64,000 nucleotides of DNA from an uncultured Rhodospirillaceae bacterium (GTDB lineage: Bacteria > Pseudomonadota > Alphaproteobacteria > Rhodospirillales > Magnetospirillaceae): assembly GCA_937887565.1 (NCBI GenBank), contig CALABS010000052.1, positions 49,481-113,480 of the forward strand, given 5' to 3'. The translations under genes were made by a program, and so were the position numbers. This document shows positions 24,653-33,690 of this stretch, in pieces. Position 1 is the stretch's first letter. Each line of letters starts with the position of its first letter. The notes under the pieces are model-generated. The model made no database searches. It saw only the letters and a list, made by a program, of their open reading frames with translations, and was not told where the DNA came from.

Positions 24653-25971
24653 CCGCGCCCCGTGTCCCGTCGCTGACCGTCCGGCTGGTGGCGGCGGCGC
24701 TGCTGTGGACGGTGCTGCTGCTCGGCGGCGGCGGGATCGTGCTGAAGGGCGCCTTCGACGACACCGTCGAGAGGCAGTTCGGCCAGCGCCTCGATGCCTT
24801 GCTCAAGGCCCAGATCGCCGCCCTGCAGGTGGGCGCCGACGGGCGGCTGGCGGTGACGCGGCCGCTGGGCGACCCCCGCTTCGAGCGCATCTTCTCGGGG
24901 TGGTACTGGCAGGTGACGCCGCCCGCGGGCGATTTGTTGCGGTCGCGGTCGCTGTGGGATTCGACGTTGCCCGTCCATCCCGCCGCCCATGGGGTGCGAA
25001 TCGACCGCATCGCCGGTCCCAACGGCGAAGTCCTGCTGGCGGTCGAGCGCGACGTCACCCTGGACGGTGTCGCCGGCCCCGTCCACGTGCTGGTGGCCGC
25101 CGACCTGGGCGAGATCGCCGCCGAGACCGGGCGTTTCGACTCCCTGCTCGCCGCCGCGCTGGCGCTGCTGGGGCTGGGCCTGGCCGGCGCCGTGGTGGCG
25201 CAGGTCCGCTTCGGGCTGCGGCCGCTCCGGGTGCTGGGGGCCGATCTCCAGGCGGTGCGCGACGGCGAGCGGGCGCGCCTTGCCGGCCGCTATCCGCGCG
25301 AGGTGGCGCCGCTGGCCGAGGCCATGAACCAGGTCCTCGACCACGACGCGGTGCTGATCGAGCGCGCCCGCACCCATGTGGGCAATCTGGCCCACGGCCT
25401 GAAGACGCCGCTGGCGGTGCTGGCGGCCGAGGCGGCCGGCGCCCCCGACCCCGCGACCGTGCGCGCCCAGGTCCAGGCCATGACCCGGCTGGTCGAACAC
25501 CATCTGGCGCGGGCATCGGCGGTGGCGGGCGCCGGCCGCGCCCTCGGGCGCAAGGTGCCGGTGGCGCCGGTGGCCGACGACATCCTCCGGGTCCTGCGCC
25601 GGGTGCATGCCGACAAGGGGCTGTCCTTCGAGGTCGCCATCGAGGACGCCGCCGCCTTCCGGGGCGAGCGCCAGGACCTGGAGGAGATCATCGGCAACCT
25701 GGCCGACAACGCCGCCAAGTGGGCGCGCTCACGGGTGCGGATGACGGCCCGGGGCGGGCTGACCCTGGTCGTCGAGGACGACGGCCCCGGCCTCGCCCCC
25801 GGGCAGGCCGAGGAGGCCGCCCGCCGGGGCGGCCGCCTCGACGAGACCACGCCGGGCTGGGGACTCGGGCTGGCCATCGTCGCCGACATCGCGGCGCTGA
25901 ACGGCGGCGCGGTGGCGTATGGGCGCTCCGAACTGGGCGGATTGCGGGTGTCGGTGACCTTCGGCGGGTGA
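24649..25971 (+). CDS. Sensor histidine kinase (PhoQ/FeuQ-like)
   Basis: A 440-residue inner-membrane kinase with two transmembrane helices (about 10-33 and 165-185) framing a periplasmic sensor of about 130 residues. A short HAMP-like linker follows, then the H-box VGNLAHGLKTPLAVL with H249, and an ATPase domain with NLADNAAKWA, EDDGPGL and GWGLGLAIV. It is the partner of the regulator it overlaps. The signal is unknown; the linked cytochrome operon suggests a redox or respiratory cue. Its TGA directly abuts the stop of the YqhA gene on the other strand. Confidence 0.94.
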   Translation: MTAPRVPSLTVRLVAAALLWTVLLLGGGGIVLKGAFDDTVERQFGQRLDALLKAQIAALQVGADGRLAVTRPLGDPRFERIFSGWYWQVTPPAGDLLRSRSLWDSTLPVHPAAHGVRIDRIAGPNGEVLLAVERDVTLDGVAGPVHVLVAADLGEIAAETGRFDSLLAAALALLGLGLAGAVVAQVRFGLRPLRVLGADLQAVRDGERARLAGRYPREVAPLAEAMNQVLDHDAVLIERARTHVGNLAHGLKTPLAVLAAEAAGAPDPATVRAQVQAMTRLVEHHLARASAVAGAGRALGRKVPVAPVADDILRVLRRVHADKGLSFEVAIEDAAAFRGERQDLEEIIGNLADNAAKWARSRVRMTARGGLTLVVEDDGPGLAPGQAEEAARRGGRLDETTPGWGLGLAIVADIAALNGGAVAYGRSELGGLRVSVTFGG

Positions 25972-26505
25972 TCAGTGCTCGCGGTGGGTCGCGAAGGCGA
26001 TCTTGTCGACCCAGGCCAGGATCAGGGCCGAGACCACGAAGGTCAGGTGGATCACCACCAGCCACATCAGCTTGTCGTTGGCGATCTTCTCGACGTTGAC
26101 GAAGGCCTTGAGCAGATGGATGGACGAGATGGCGACGATGGAGGCCGCCACCTTGACCTTGAGCGTGCCGGCATCCAGCTTGCCCAGCCACGACAGCTGC
26201 TCGCCCTTGGCGGCGGCCTCGATCTTGGACACGAAGCTCTCGTAGCCCGACAGGATCACCATCACCAGCAGGTTGCCGACCAGCACCAGATCCATCAGCG
26301 CCAGCGCGGTCAGGATCAGATCGGCCTCGGCCAACTCGGGCAGGTGCGGCACCAGGTGGAGGAACTCCTGCACGAACTTGACCGAGAACAGCAGCAGCAC
26401 CAGCGACAGCCCGACATAGAGCGGCACCAGCAGCCAGCGGCTCCAGAACAGGAAGCGCTCGATCAGGTTCTCGACGGCGTTGGGCGTGCGGGGCTCGATA
26501 TGCAT
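25972..26505 (-). CDS. YqhA/UPF0114-family membrane protein
   Basis: A 177-residue inner-membrane protein with four hydrophobic segments (about 22-45, 60-88, 120-137, 145-167). FLFWSRWLLVPLYVGLSL and LMDLVLVGNLLVMVILSGYE are UPF0114/YqhA signatures, as is WLGKLDAGTLKVKVAASIVAI. Function unknown in all bacteria as far as I know. It converges with the kinase gene without a spacer. Confidence 0.9.
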   Translation of the reverse strand: MHIEPRTPNAVENLIERFLFWSRWLLVPLYVGLSLVLLLFSVKFVQEFLHLVPHLPELAEADLILTALALMDLVLVGNLLVMVILSGYESFVSKIEAAAKGEQLSWLGKLDAGTLKVKVAASIVAISSIHLLKAFVNVEKIANDKLMWLVVIHLTFVVSALILAWVDKIAFATHREH

Positions 26506-26563
26506 GGCGGCTGGTTTACCCGAAACGGCGCCACAGTCAACCGCCGGATGGGGTGGCGGAGCG

Positions 26564-28339
26564 CTACTCCGCCGCCTTGCGGATCCACTGGCTGATGTCG
26601 GGATCGTCGATCTGTTCGGGCTTGAGGTTGGCCTCGGCGTAGCGTTTCCACACCCCCGAGGTCAGGAACAGCTCCCACAGGTCGGCGTCGATATGCTGGT
26701 CCTTGACCATGAACGACATGATCTTGAGCGCCTCCGACAGCGTCTTGGGCTTCTTGTAGGGGCGGTCGGCGGCGGTCAGCGCCTCGAAGATGTCGGCCAC
26801 CGCCATCATGCGGGCGGGGACGGACATATCGTCCTTGACCAGACCCTTGGGGTAGCCCTTGCCGTTCATCATCTCGTGGTGGCCGCCCGCCCATTCCGGC
26901 ACGCGGGCCAGGTTCTTGGGGAAGGGCAGGGCCTTCAGCATGAAGATGGTCTGGATGATGTGGTCCTGGATCTTGAAGCGGTCCTCGGCGGTGAGCGTGC
27001 CGCGGCCGATGCACAGATTGTAGATTTCGCCCAGGTTGTATTTGTGCGGGCCGGGCTTGATGGTGATGCCCTCGGCGTCGTAGCGGCCGTAGTCGATGGG
27101 GGCGTCGTGGGGGATGATGTGCCAGTCCTTGTCGGCTAGCATGGGCTCCTCGACCGGCGGCTTGGGCTCCTCGGTCGGGCGGCGCTTCATCTCGTCGATG
27201 GACAGGCCCAGGGTATCGTCGATGGTGCGCGTCCAGGTCATCTGGGCGATACCCTTGAGGCGATCGACGCGCTCGGGGGCCATGAACTCGCCACCCACGT
27301 TGCATTCGGCCACGAAGGCGAAGTCGTCGTCGAGCCGGGCCAGGGTGTCGTCCAGATTCTGCTTCAGCGCGTCGGGGTCCTCCTCGCCCTCCAGCACCGC
27401 CTGCAGGTAATCGACCACCGCGTCGCGCTTCTTGACCTCGAAGCGCATGCGCACCTCGTGGATACGGTTGTAGATGGTCTCCAGCTTGGTGGCCTTGTCG
27501 ACGATGTATTCCGGCGTCGTCACCTTGCCGCAGTCGTGCAGGCCGCCGGCCACCTCCAGCTCGTACCATTCCTCGTCGGTGAGCATGAAGTCGGCATAGG
27601 GGCCGTCGGTGGCGGCGCAGGCCGCCTCGGCCAGCATGGTGGTCAGCAGGGGCACGCGGTTGCAGTGGCCGCCGGTGTAGGGCGACTTGGCGTCGATGGC
27701 GCCCGCGATCACCTGGATGAAGCTCTTGAACAGGTGCTTCTGAGCGTCGATCAGGCGCTGATTGTCCAGCGCCACCGCCGCCTGCGAGGCCAGCGCCTCG
27801 ATCAAGGGGGTGATGTCGGGGCCGAAGGCGATGACGTCGTTCTTCTTGTTGCGGGCGTTGATCAGCTGCAGCACGCCGATCACCTCGCCCTCGTAGTTCT
27901 TGAGCGGCACGGTGAGGAACGACATCGACCGGTAGCCGGTCTTGGCGTCGAAGGCCTTGGTGCCCGAGAAGTCGAACTTGTCGACGTCGTAGGCGTCGGC
28001 GATGTTGACGGTGATCCCTTCCAGCGCCGCGTAGCTGGAGACGTTCTTGTGGTTGGGATGGCCGTCGTCGTCATGGAGCTTGAGCGGCGGGAAGGGGATC
28101 GGCTTGCCGGTGGTGCCGCCCATGGCGACGTCCAGCGTGTCGTTGAGCATGATCTCGAACTTCAGCCCCCGGCGGTCGTCGGTGACCAGGTAGAGCGTGC
28201 CGCCATCGGCGTTGGTCATGGCCTTGGCGCCCTGGAGGATCTTCTCCATCAGGCGGTTGTGGTTGCGTTCGGCGGAAAGCGCGATGCCCAGCTCGATGAG
28301 AGTCCGGTAGCGCTGCTCCTGTGTCGCCGCTGCGGCCAT
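26564..28339 (-). CDS. GAF-HD-GYP domain protein with large insertion
   Basis: A 591-residue cytoplasmic protein. A GAF domain covers about 12-195 and an HD-GYP-type phosphohydrolase domain 200-560. The metal-site motifs are split: HD at 268-269 (LHDCGKVT) and HHEMMNGKGYP at 487-497. The gap of about 215 residues is some 150 longer than usual and holds a charged, Pro-rich insert (about 300-450). The canonical DGxGYP aspartate is Asn492 here. HD-GYP proteins hydrolyse c-di-GMP; the insert and substitution leave activity open. GAGGAG precedes the ATG at 28339, and the further upstream ATG is not needed. Confidence 0.9.
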   Translation of the reverse strand: MAAAATQEQRYRTLIELGIALSAERNHNRLMEKILQGAKAMTNADGGTLYLVTDDRRGLKFEIMLNDTLDVAMGGTTGKPIPFPPLKLHDDDGHPNHKNVSSYAALEGITVNIADAYDVDKFDFSGTKAFDAKTGYRSMSFLTVPLKNYEGEVIGVLQLINARNKKNDVIAFGPDITPLIEALASQAAVALDNQRLIDAQKHLFKSFIQVIAGAIDAKSPYTGGHCNRVPLLTTMLAEAACAATDGPYADFMLTDEEWYELEVAGGLHDCGKVTTPEYIVDKATKLETIYNRIHEVRMRFEVKKRDAVVDYLQAVLEGEEDPDALKQNLDDTLARLDDDFAFVAECNVGGEFMAPERVDRLKGIAQMTWTRTIDDTLGLSIDEMKRRPTEEPKPPVEEPMLADKDWHIIPHDAPIDYGRYDAEGITIKPGPHKYNLGEIYNLCIGRGTLTAEDRFKIQDHIIQTIFMLKALPFPKNLARVPEWAGGHHEMMNGKGYPKGLVKDDMSVPARMMAVADIFEALTAADRPYKKPKTLSEALKIMSFMVKDQHIDADLWELFLTSGVWKRYAEANLKPEQIDDPDISQWIRKAAE

Positions 28340-28473
28340 GTGGTGCTCCTCGTCCACGGGTTGGACAGCGTCCAGATTACCCGCAATCGCCCGTCCCGCC
28401 AAGGTCGGGCGCGTCCCTTGACGCGCCGGCGGTTCCGGTCTTCTCTAGGCGGCCACCTCGGGGAGATGCCGCC

Positions 28474-29988
28474 GTGCCCTATGATTCCCTTCGCGATTTC
28501 GTGCGCCGCCTGGAGCAGGAGGGCCGGCTGGTCCGCGTCAAGGCGCCGGTGTCGCCGCATCTGGAGATGACCGAGATCCAGACCCGCCTGTTGGCCGAGG
28601 GCGGGCCGGCGGTGCTGTTCGAGACCGTGGTGCGCGAGGACGGGACGAAATACCCCATGCCGGCGCTGGTCAACCTGTTCGGCACCGTCGAGCGGGTGGC
28701 CTGGGGCATGGACCGCGAGCCGGGCCAGCTGCGCGAGGTGGGCGAGACCTTGGCCTTCCTCAAGCAGCCCGAGCCGCCCGGCGGCTGGCGCGAGGCCCTG
28801 GACATGCTGCCGCTGTTGAAGACGGTGATGTCCATGAAGCCCAAGACGGTCGGCTCGGCGCCCTGCCAGCAGGTGGTGTACCAGGGCGACGACGTCGATC
28901 TGTCCATGCTGCCCATCCAGGGATGCTGGCCGGGCGAGCCGGCGCCCTTGATCACCTGGCCGCTGGTGGTGACGCAAGGCCCCGATCCCAAGGACGACAG
29001 GCGCGACGCCTTCAACCTCGGCATCTACCGCATGCAGGTGACCGGGCGGAACACCACGCTGATGCGCTGGCTCAAGCATCGCGGCGGCGCCCAGCACTAC
29101 CGCCGCTGGGCCGGCGCCAAGGCCGAGCCGATGCCGGCCGCCGTGGTCATCGGCGCCGATCCCGGCACCATCATCGCCGCCGTCACCCCGGTGCCCGAGA
29201 CCCTGAGCGAGTACCAGTTCGCCGGCCTGCTGCGCGGCCGCAAGGTGGAGTTGGTCGACTGCAAGACGGTGCCGCTCAAGGTGCCGGCCGAGGCCGAGAT
29301 CGTGCTCGAAGGCCATGTGATGCTTGACGAGTTCGGCCCCGAGGGTCCCTATGGCGACCACACCGGGTACTACAACAACGTCGAGGACTTCCCGGTCTTC
29401 CGGGTCTCGGCGGTGACCATGCGCCGCGACCCCATCTACCTGACCACCTTCACCGGCCGCCCCCCCGACGAACCCAGCGTGCTGGGCGAGGCCCTGAACG
29501 AGGTGTTCATCCCGCTGCTGACCCAGCAATTCCCCGAGATCGTCGATTTCTGGCTGCCGCCCGAGGGCTGCAGCTACCGCATCGCCGTGGTGTCGATCAA
29601 GAAGGCCTATCCCGGCCACGCCAAGCGGGTGATGTTCGGCATCTGGAGCTTCCTCAAGCAGTTCATGTACACCAAGTTCGTCATCGTGGTGGACGACGAC
29701 ATCGACGCGCGGAACTGGAAGGACGTCATGTGGGCGGTCTCGACCCGCATGGACCCGGCCCGCGACATCACCGTGGTCGAGGGCACCCCCATCGACTACC
29801 TGGACTTCGCCAGTCCCGAATCCGGCCTGGGCGGCAAGCTGGGCCTGGACGCCACCAACAAGTGGCCGCCCGAGACCCATCGCGAATGGGGCATCAAGAT
29901 CCGCATGGCCGACGACATCGTCGAGCGGGTTTCGTCACGCTGGGGCGAGTACGGGCTGCCGGGATCGGGGACGCCGATCTGGAAATAG
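28474..29988 (+). CDS. ubiD: UbiD-family prFMN-dependent decarboxylase
   Basis: A 504-residue decarboxylase. It shows TEIQTRLLAEGGPAVLFE, the FMN/metal region GIYRMQ...NTTLMRWLKHRGGAQH, and the catalytic segment EFGPEGPYGDHTGYYN. UbiD removes the carboxyl group of the polyprenyl-hydroxybenzoate intermediate in ubiquinone synthesis and needs prenylated FMN from UbiX. Length and pattern fit true UbiD (about 490-500 residues). The start is a GTG at 28474 with GGGGAG 8 bp before it; upstream in-frame ATGs encode low-complexity leader. It is divergent from the HD-GYP gene. Confidence 0.93.
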   Translation: MPYDSLRDFVRRLEQEGRLVRVKAPVSPHLEMTEIQTRLLAEGGPAVLFETVVREDGTKYPMPALVNLFGTVERVAWGMDREPGQLREVGETLAFLKQPEPPGGWREALDMLPLLKTVMSMKPKTVGSAPCQQVVYQGDDVDLSMLPIQGCWPGEPAPLITWPLVVTQGPDPKDDRRDAFNLGIYRMQVTGRNTTLMRWLKHRGGAQHYRRWAGAKAEPMPAAVVIGADPGTIIAAVTPVPETLSEYQFAGLLRGRKVELVDCKTVPLKVPAEAEIVLEGHVMLDEFGPEGPYGDHTGYYNNVEDFPVFRVSAVTMRRDPIYLTTFTGRPPDEPSVLGEALNEVFIPLLTQQFPEIVDFWLPPEGCSYRIAVVSIKKAYPGHAKRVMFGIWSFLKQFMYTKFVIVVDDDIDARNWKDVMWAVSTRMDPARDITVVEGTPIDYLDFASPESGLGGKLGLDATNKWPPETHREWGIKIRMADDIVERVSSRWGEYGLPGSGTPIWK

Positions 29989-30018
29989 GGCCAAGCCCCG
30001 ATTCCGGGTAGGGTCTTC

Positions 30019-30040
30019 GCCCGAATCGCACTCGGGCTTT
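30019..30040 (+). terminator. Weak intrinsic terminator after ubiD
   Basis: A 6-bp stem GCCCGA/TCGGGC (30019-30024 and 30032-30037) with a 7-base loop and only TTT after it, 30 bp past the ubiD stop. The short stem and T-run make it a weak candidate. Confidence 0.35.
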
Positions 30041-30178
30041 CGCCCGATGGGCGTCACAGCGCGTTTATTTTCATGGCATTACGCGACACATCTGGACGCA
30101 ACTCGCGGGTGGGACCATGGACGGGACCCGCGCACAATGCACAACAACGAAGAACGCTCGATCCAAGGGGAATGAGCC

Positions 30179-30547
30179 ATGTTGAGCATTGTCGCCAAGC
30201 TGCCCGAAGACCGTTCCACCCCGCGCTACAAGGTGAGCGATCCGTTCGTCGCCGACGTCATCGCCACCGTCGCGGCCGAATTCGGCCTGTCCGAGCGGGA
30301 AATGCTGGTGCATTCCCGTGACCACCGGGTGTGGAAGCCCCGCATGGCGGCCATGTACTACTGCCGCCTGCTCACCCAATGCTCGCTGCCCGAGCTGGGC
30401 CGGGTGTTCGGGGGGCGCAGTCACACCACCGTGCTCAGGGCCTTCCGCCGCTGCCGCGAAATGATCGACCTTGACGAGACCTGGGCGTCCCGCATGGACC
30501 GCCTGCTGGTCAAGCTGGTGGAGCAGATCGTCTCTCCCCGCCATTGA
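30179..30547 (+). CDS. Stand-alone DnaA domain-IV-like DNA-binding protein
   Basis: A 122-residue protein consisting of little more than a DnaA C-terminal helix-turn-helix domain: VIATVAAEFGLSEREMLVHS, RMAAMYYCRLLTQCSLPELG and GGRSHTTVLRAFRRC. The last matches the DnaA signature G-x-R-D-H-T-T-V, with Ser for Asp. There is no AAA+ ATPase part, so it cannot initiate replication but could bind DnaA-box-like sites and compete with DnaA or regulate genes. The ATG at 30179 follows AAGGGG. It stands alone 190 bp after ubiD and 104 bp before a response regulator. Confidence 0.88.
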   Translation: MLSIVAKLPEDRSTPRYKVSDPFVADVIATVAAEFGLSEREMLVHSRDHRVWKPRMAAMYYCRLLTQCSLPELGRVFGGRSHTTVLRAFRRCREMIDLDETWASRMDRLLVKLVEQIVSPRH

Positions 30548-30651
30548 GCGGTGACTTCGGTGCTTTCCCGGCCGCGCCCGGTTCGATTGCCATTTGACGC
30601 TGTGCCCATTCGCGTGCACCACTATGGAAACGCAATCGGCCGGGGAAAGGC

Positions 30652-31362
30652 ATGGCACGGATCGCGGTTGTCGAAGACGAAGTCTCCCTGCGGGCGGACG
30701 TGGTGGAATACCTGTCCGCCTGCGGTCACGCGGTGGTCGGCTGCGGAAGCGGGGTGGAGATGGATGCCATCTTCGCCGACGCCCCGGTCGACATCGTCAT
30801 TCTCGATATCAACCTGCCCGGCGAGGACGGTTTCTCCATCGCCAAGCGGCTGCGGGACGGATCGGACGTGGGCATCGTGATGCTGACGGCGCGCAACGTG
30901 AACGTGGATCGGGTCGTCGGCCTCGAGATCGGCGCCGACGTCTACATGACCAAACCGGTCGAGCTGCGCGAGCTCGAGGCGCAGATCCGCACCCTCGCCC
31001 GCCGCATGAAGGTGTCCGTCGCCCCGCCGCCCGCTCCCGTCGCCGTCGCCGCCCCCGCCGACGGCTGGGTCTATGACCAGGTGGCCTGGGACCTGATTGC
31101 TCCCGGCGGCGCCATGGTCAAGCTGACCGCCAACGAGCGGGTGTTCGTCGCGCTGCTGGTCGCCAAGCCGGGTTCGCCGGTGTCGCGGGCCGACATCTTC
31201 CGCGCCCTGGGCAAGCGGGAATGGGATCCCACCGACCGCTCGGTGGATTCCATGGTCCGCCGCCTGCGCGCCAAGGCCGAGGAGACGCTCGGCCGGCCGT
31301 TGCCCATCGACGCCGTCCATGGCACCGGTTACGCCTTCACCGCTCCCGTCAGCGTCAGGTGA
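30652..31362 (+). CDS. OmpR-family response regulator
   Basis: A 236-residue regulator with receiver (D52 in IVILDINLPGEDG; VYMTKPVELREL) and winged-helix domain (VKLTANERVFVALL, AVHGTGYAFTAPV), linked by an Ala/Pro-rich stretch at about 122-138. It is followed after 4 bp by a receiver-kinase gene, presumably its partner. The DNA-binding domain is a little divergent, and no target site is obvious. Confidence 0.92.
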   Translation: MARIAVVEDEVSLRADVVEYLSACGHAVVGCGSGVEMDAIFADAPVDIVILDINLPGEDGFSIAKRLRDGSDVGIVMLTARNVNVDRVVGLEIGADVYMTKPVELRELEAQIRTLARRMKVSVAPPPAPVAVAAPADGWVYDQVAWDLIAPGGAMVKLTANERVFVALLVAKPGSPVSRADIFRALGKREWDPTDRSVDSMVRRLRAKAEETLGRPLPIDAVHGTGYAFTAPVSVR

Positions 31363-31366
31363 CACC

Positions 31367-32662
31367 GTGACGGCGCCGGCCGCCAAACTGCGTCTGGTCG
31401 AGCGCCCGCGTCGGAAGCAGGATACGCCGGCCGCCGAGCCGTGGCCGGTGCTGGTGGTGGACGACGACCCCCAGGTCCACGACATGACCCGCGTGCTGCT
31501 GCGCGATTTCCAGTTCGACGGGCGGGGCTTCACGGTGTTGAGCGCCCACTCCGCCGCCGAGGGCGAGGCGGTGCTCAGGGCCAATCCCGACATTCCGGTG
31601 GCGCTTGTCGACGTGGTCATGGAAGCGGCCGATGCCGGCCTCAGGCTGGTGCGCCGCATCCGCGACGACATCGGCAACCGCCGGCTCCGCATCATCCTCA
31701 GGACCGGCCAGCCCGGCGAGGCCCCCGAGCGGGACGTGGTGCTGTCCTACGATATCAACGACTACAAGAGCAAGACCGAGCTGACGGCCCAAAAGCTGTT
31801 CACCGCCCTGGTGGGGGCGGTGCGGGCCTGGCGCCACATCGTCACCGTCGAGACCGTCGCCGAATCCCTGGAGCGGAAGGTGGCCGAACGGACCGCCGAC
31901 CTGGAGGCCAGCCGGGACGCCCTGGTGCGCGCCAAGGACCGCGCCGAACTGGCGCTCAAGCGGGAATCCGAGGCCAAGAGCCAGTTGCGCCAGTTCGTCT
32001 CGATGGTCTCGCACGAGTTCCGCACCCCGCTGGCCATCATCGATTCGGCCGCCCAGATGCTGACCCTGAAGGCCGAGAAGTGCGACCCCGGCATGCTGCC
32101 GCGCCTGGACGGCATCCGGGGCGCCGTCACCCGCCTGGTCGAGCTGATCGACACCTGCCTGGCCGACGAGCAATTGGAATCGGGGCGCCTGGTGTTGCGC
32201 GAGCAGGCGGTGGACCTGGTGCCGCTGGTCGAATCCATCCGCGACCACCACGCTGCCTCGGGCCGGCCGATCCGGGTGTCGGCGGTGCCGGTGCCGGCGG
32301 TCTGGGGCGATCCCGGCCTGTTGGCCCTGGCCATCAACAACCTGGTCGGAAATGCCATCAAGTATTCGCCGGACGGCGCGCCGGTGGACATCACCGTCAC
32401 CGGCTGGCACGACGGCGTGGCCGTCCGCGTCGTCGATCACGGCATCGGCATTCCCGCCGACGACCTGCCGCTGATCTTCGAGCGCTTCCACCGCGCCGCC
32501 AACGTGCGCACGGTGGCGGGCTCGGGCATCGGGCTGCACATGGTGCGCCAGATCGTCGAGCTGCACGGCGGCTCGGTCAGCGTCGACAGCAGCGAGGGCG
32601 CGGGGTCCGCCTTCACCGTCCGGCTGCGGCCGGCGCCGCCGCCGCGCCGCCGCCGTCGCTGA
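31367..32662 (+). CDS. Receiver-histidine kinase (REC-coiled coil-HisKA-HATPase)
   Basis: A 431-residue cytoplasmic kinase with an N-terminal receiver (about 26-155, acceptor D82 in VALVDVVME) of the kind seen before DUF3369/HD-GYP outputs, a coiled coil (about 163-207), H-box FVSMVSHEFRTPLAII with H216, and an ATPase domain (NNLVGNAIKYSPD, DHGIGIP, GSGIGLHMV). It ends in an Arg-rich tail. The GTG at 31367, 4 bp after the regulator's stop, is the likely start. With no sensor or membrane part it probably takes input from other kinases through its receiver. Confidence 0.9.
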   Translation: MTAPAAKLRLVERPRRKQDTPAAEPWPVLVVDDDPQVHDMTRVLLRDFQFDGRGFTVLSAHSAAEGEAVLRANPDIPVALVDVVMEAADAGLRLVRRIRDDIGNRRLRIILRTGQPGEAPERDVVLSYDINDYKSKTELTAQKLFTALVGAVRAWRHIVTVETVAESLERKVAERTADLEASRDALVRAKDRAELALKRESEAKSQLRQFVSMVSHEFRTPLAIIDSAAQMLTLKAEKCDPGMLPRLDGIRGAVTRLVELIDTCLADEQLESGRLVLREQAVDLVPLVESIRDHHAASGRPIRVSAVPVPAVWGDPGLLALAINNLVGNAIKYSPDGAPVDITVTGWHDGVAVRVVDHGIGIPADDLPLIFERFHRAANVRTVAGSGIGLHMVRQIVELHGGSVSVDSSEGAGSAFTVRLRPAPPPRRRRR

Positions 32663-32743
32663 CGGCCGGCTTGAGCGGTTCGCGGGCGGCTGGTACCATC
32701 CCCGGGCCGCCCACAGGCGGTGCATCGCGCCAAGGGTTCGGAC

Positions 32744-33286
32744 ATGCTCGCGCAAACGTACCGGTCGTTCAAACGGGACCTCGACGCCAAGGGGATCATC
32801 TTTTCCTTCTCGGGCTATATGTCCGAGGGAATCCTGTATTCCCTGGGCGACGCCATGCGCCAGAAGATGGCGCTCGAGGACACCGACCTCAACACCATCA
32901 AGAAGGTGTTTTCGGTCTTCATCGAGCAGGCCCAGAACATCATCCGCTATTCGGCCGAGAAGGTGTCGGCCAGCAGCGTCGAGCTGTCGTCGGGAATGGT
33001 GACCATCGGCACCGAGCAGGGGCGCTTCTTCATCGTCTGCGCCAACGTGGTGCTGGACGACGACGTCGCCAGGCTGCGGCAGCGGCTGGAATTGCTGCGG
33101 GGCATGGGCCGCGACGAGATCAAGGCCTATTACAAGGAGCAGCTGCGCGAGGCTCCGGACGAGAAGAGCCGGGGGGCGACCATCGGCCTGATCGAGATCG
33201 CGCGGCGCGCCAGCGAGCCGATCGAGTTCGATTTCGACGCCATTGACGGCGGCAAGTCGTTCTTCGTGCTTAAAGTGTGCATCTGA
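32744..33286 (+). CDS. SiaB-like protein kinase (GHKL fold)
   Basis: A 180-residue protein of the SiaB kinase family. FSGYMSEGILYSLGDAM is the family N-terminus, FIEQAQNIIRYSAEK the N-box with the metal-binding Asn, and SRGATIGLIEIARRASEP the G-box/lid. SiaB phosphorylates SiaC, reversing SiaA, and so sets c-di-GMP output in Pseudomonas aeruginosa. It starts at ATG 32744 after AAGGG, and siaC follows 8 bp later. The preceding kinase gene is 81 bp upstream. Confidence 0.88.
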   Translation: MLAQTYRSFKRDLDAKGIIFSFSGYMSEGILYSLGDAMRQKMALEDTDLNTIKKVFSVFIEQAQNIIRYSAEKVSASSVELSSGMVTIGTEQGRFFIVCANVVLDDDVARLRQRLELLRGMGRDEIKAYYKEQLREAPDEKSRGATIGLIEIARRASEPIEFDFDAIDGGKSFFVLKVCI

Positions 33287-33294
33287 GGGGAAGA

Positions 33295-33690
33295 ATGGAA
33301 CGATTGACCATCCCCGCCACCGAGCGCTCGCCGGAGGTGGACTTCGACTTCGCCGGCGGCCGCCTGTCGATCCGGGGCGAATCCTATCCCGAGGACGCCG
33401 CGGCGCTGTTCGGGCCGCTGTTCGCCGCGCTCGACCGCTTCCTGGCCGCCAGCCCCGGCCCCGCCATCCGGTTCGACTTCGAGCTGATCTACTTCAACAG
33501 CTCCAGCGCCAAGGCGCTGATGAACATGTTTCAGATGCTGGAGAAGGCGGCCGAGGGCGGACGCGCGGTCACCGTCAACTGGATCTTCGCGCCCGAGGAC
33601 GAGACCATGCGCGAGTTCGGCGAGGATTTCTCGGAAGACCTCTCCCACGTCCGCTTCCATCTGGTGGCCACGCCGCCGGATGGCGGCTGA
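33295..33690 (+). CDS. SiaC-like regulatory phosphoprotein (DUF1987)
   Basis: A 131-residue DUF1987/SiaC-family protein. RSPEVDFDFAGGRLSIRGES and YPEDAAALFGPL are family features. LIYFNSSSAKALMNM holds the phosphorylation loop: Ser69 takes the place of the Thr68 phosphorylated in P. aeruginosa SiaC. Unphosphorylated SiaC binds and activates the diguanylate cyclase SiaD. GAGGGGAAG precedes the ATG at 33295. The end overlaps the following kinase gene by 11 bp, suggesting coupled translation. Confidence 0.88.
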   Translation: MERLTIPATERSPEVDFDFAGGRLSIRGESYPEDAAALFGPLFAALDRFLAASPGPAIRFDFELIYFNSSSAKALMNMFQMLEKAAEGGRAVTVNWIFAPEDETMREFGEDFSEDLSHVRFHLVATPPDGG

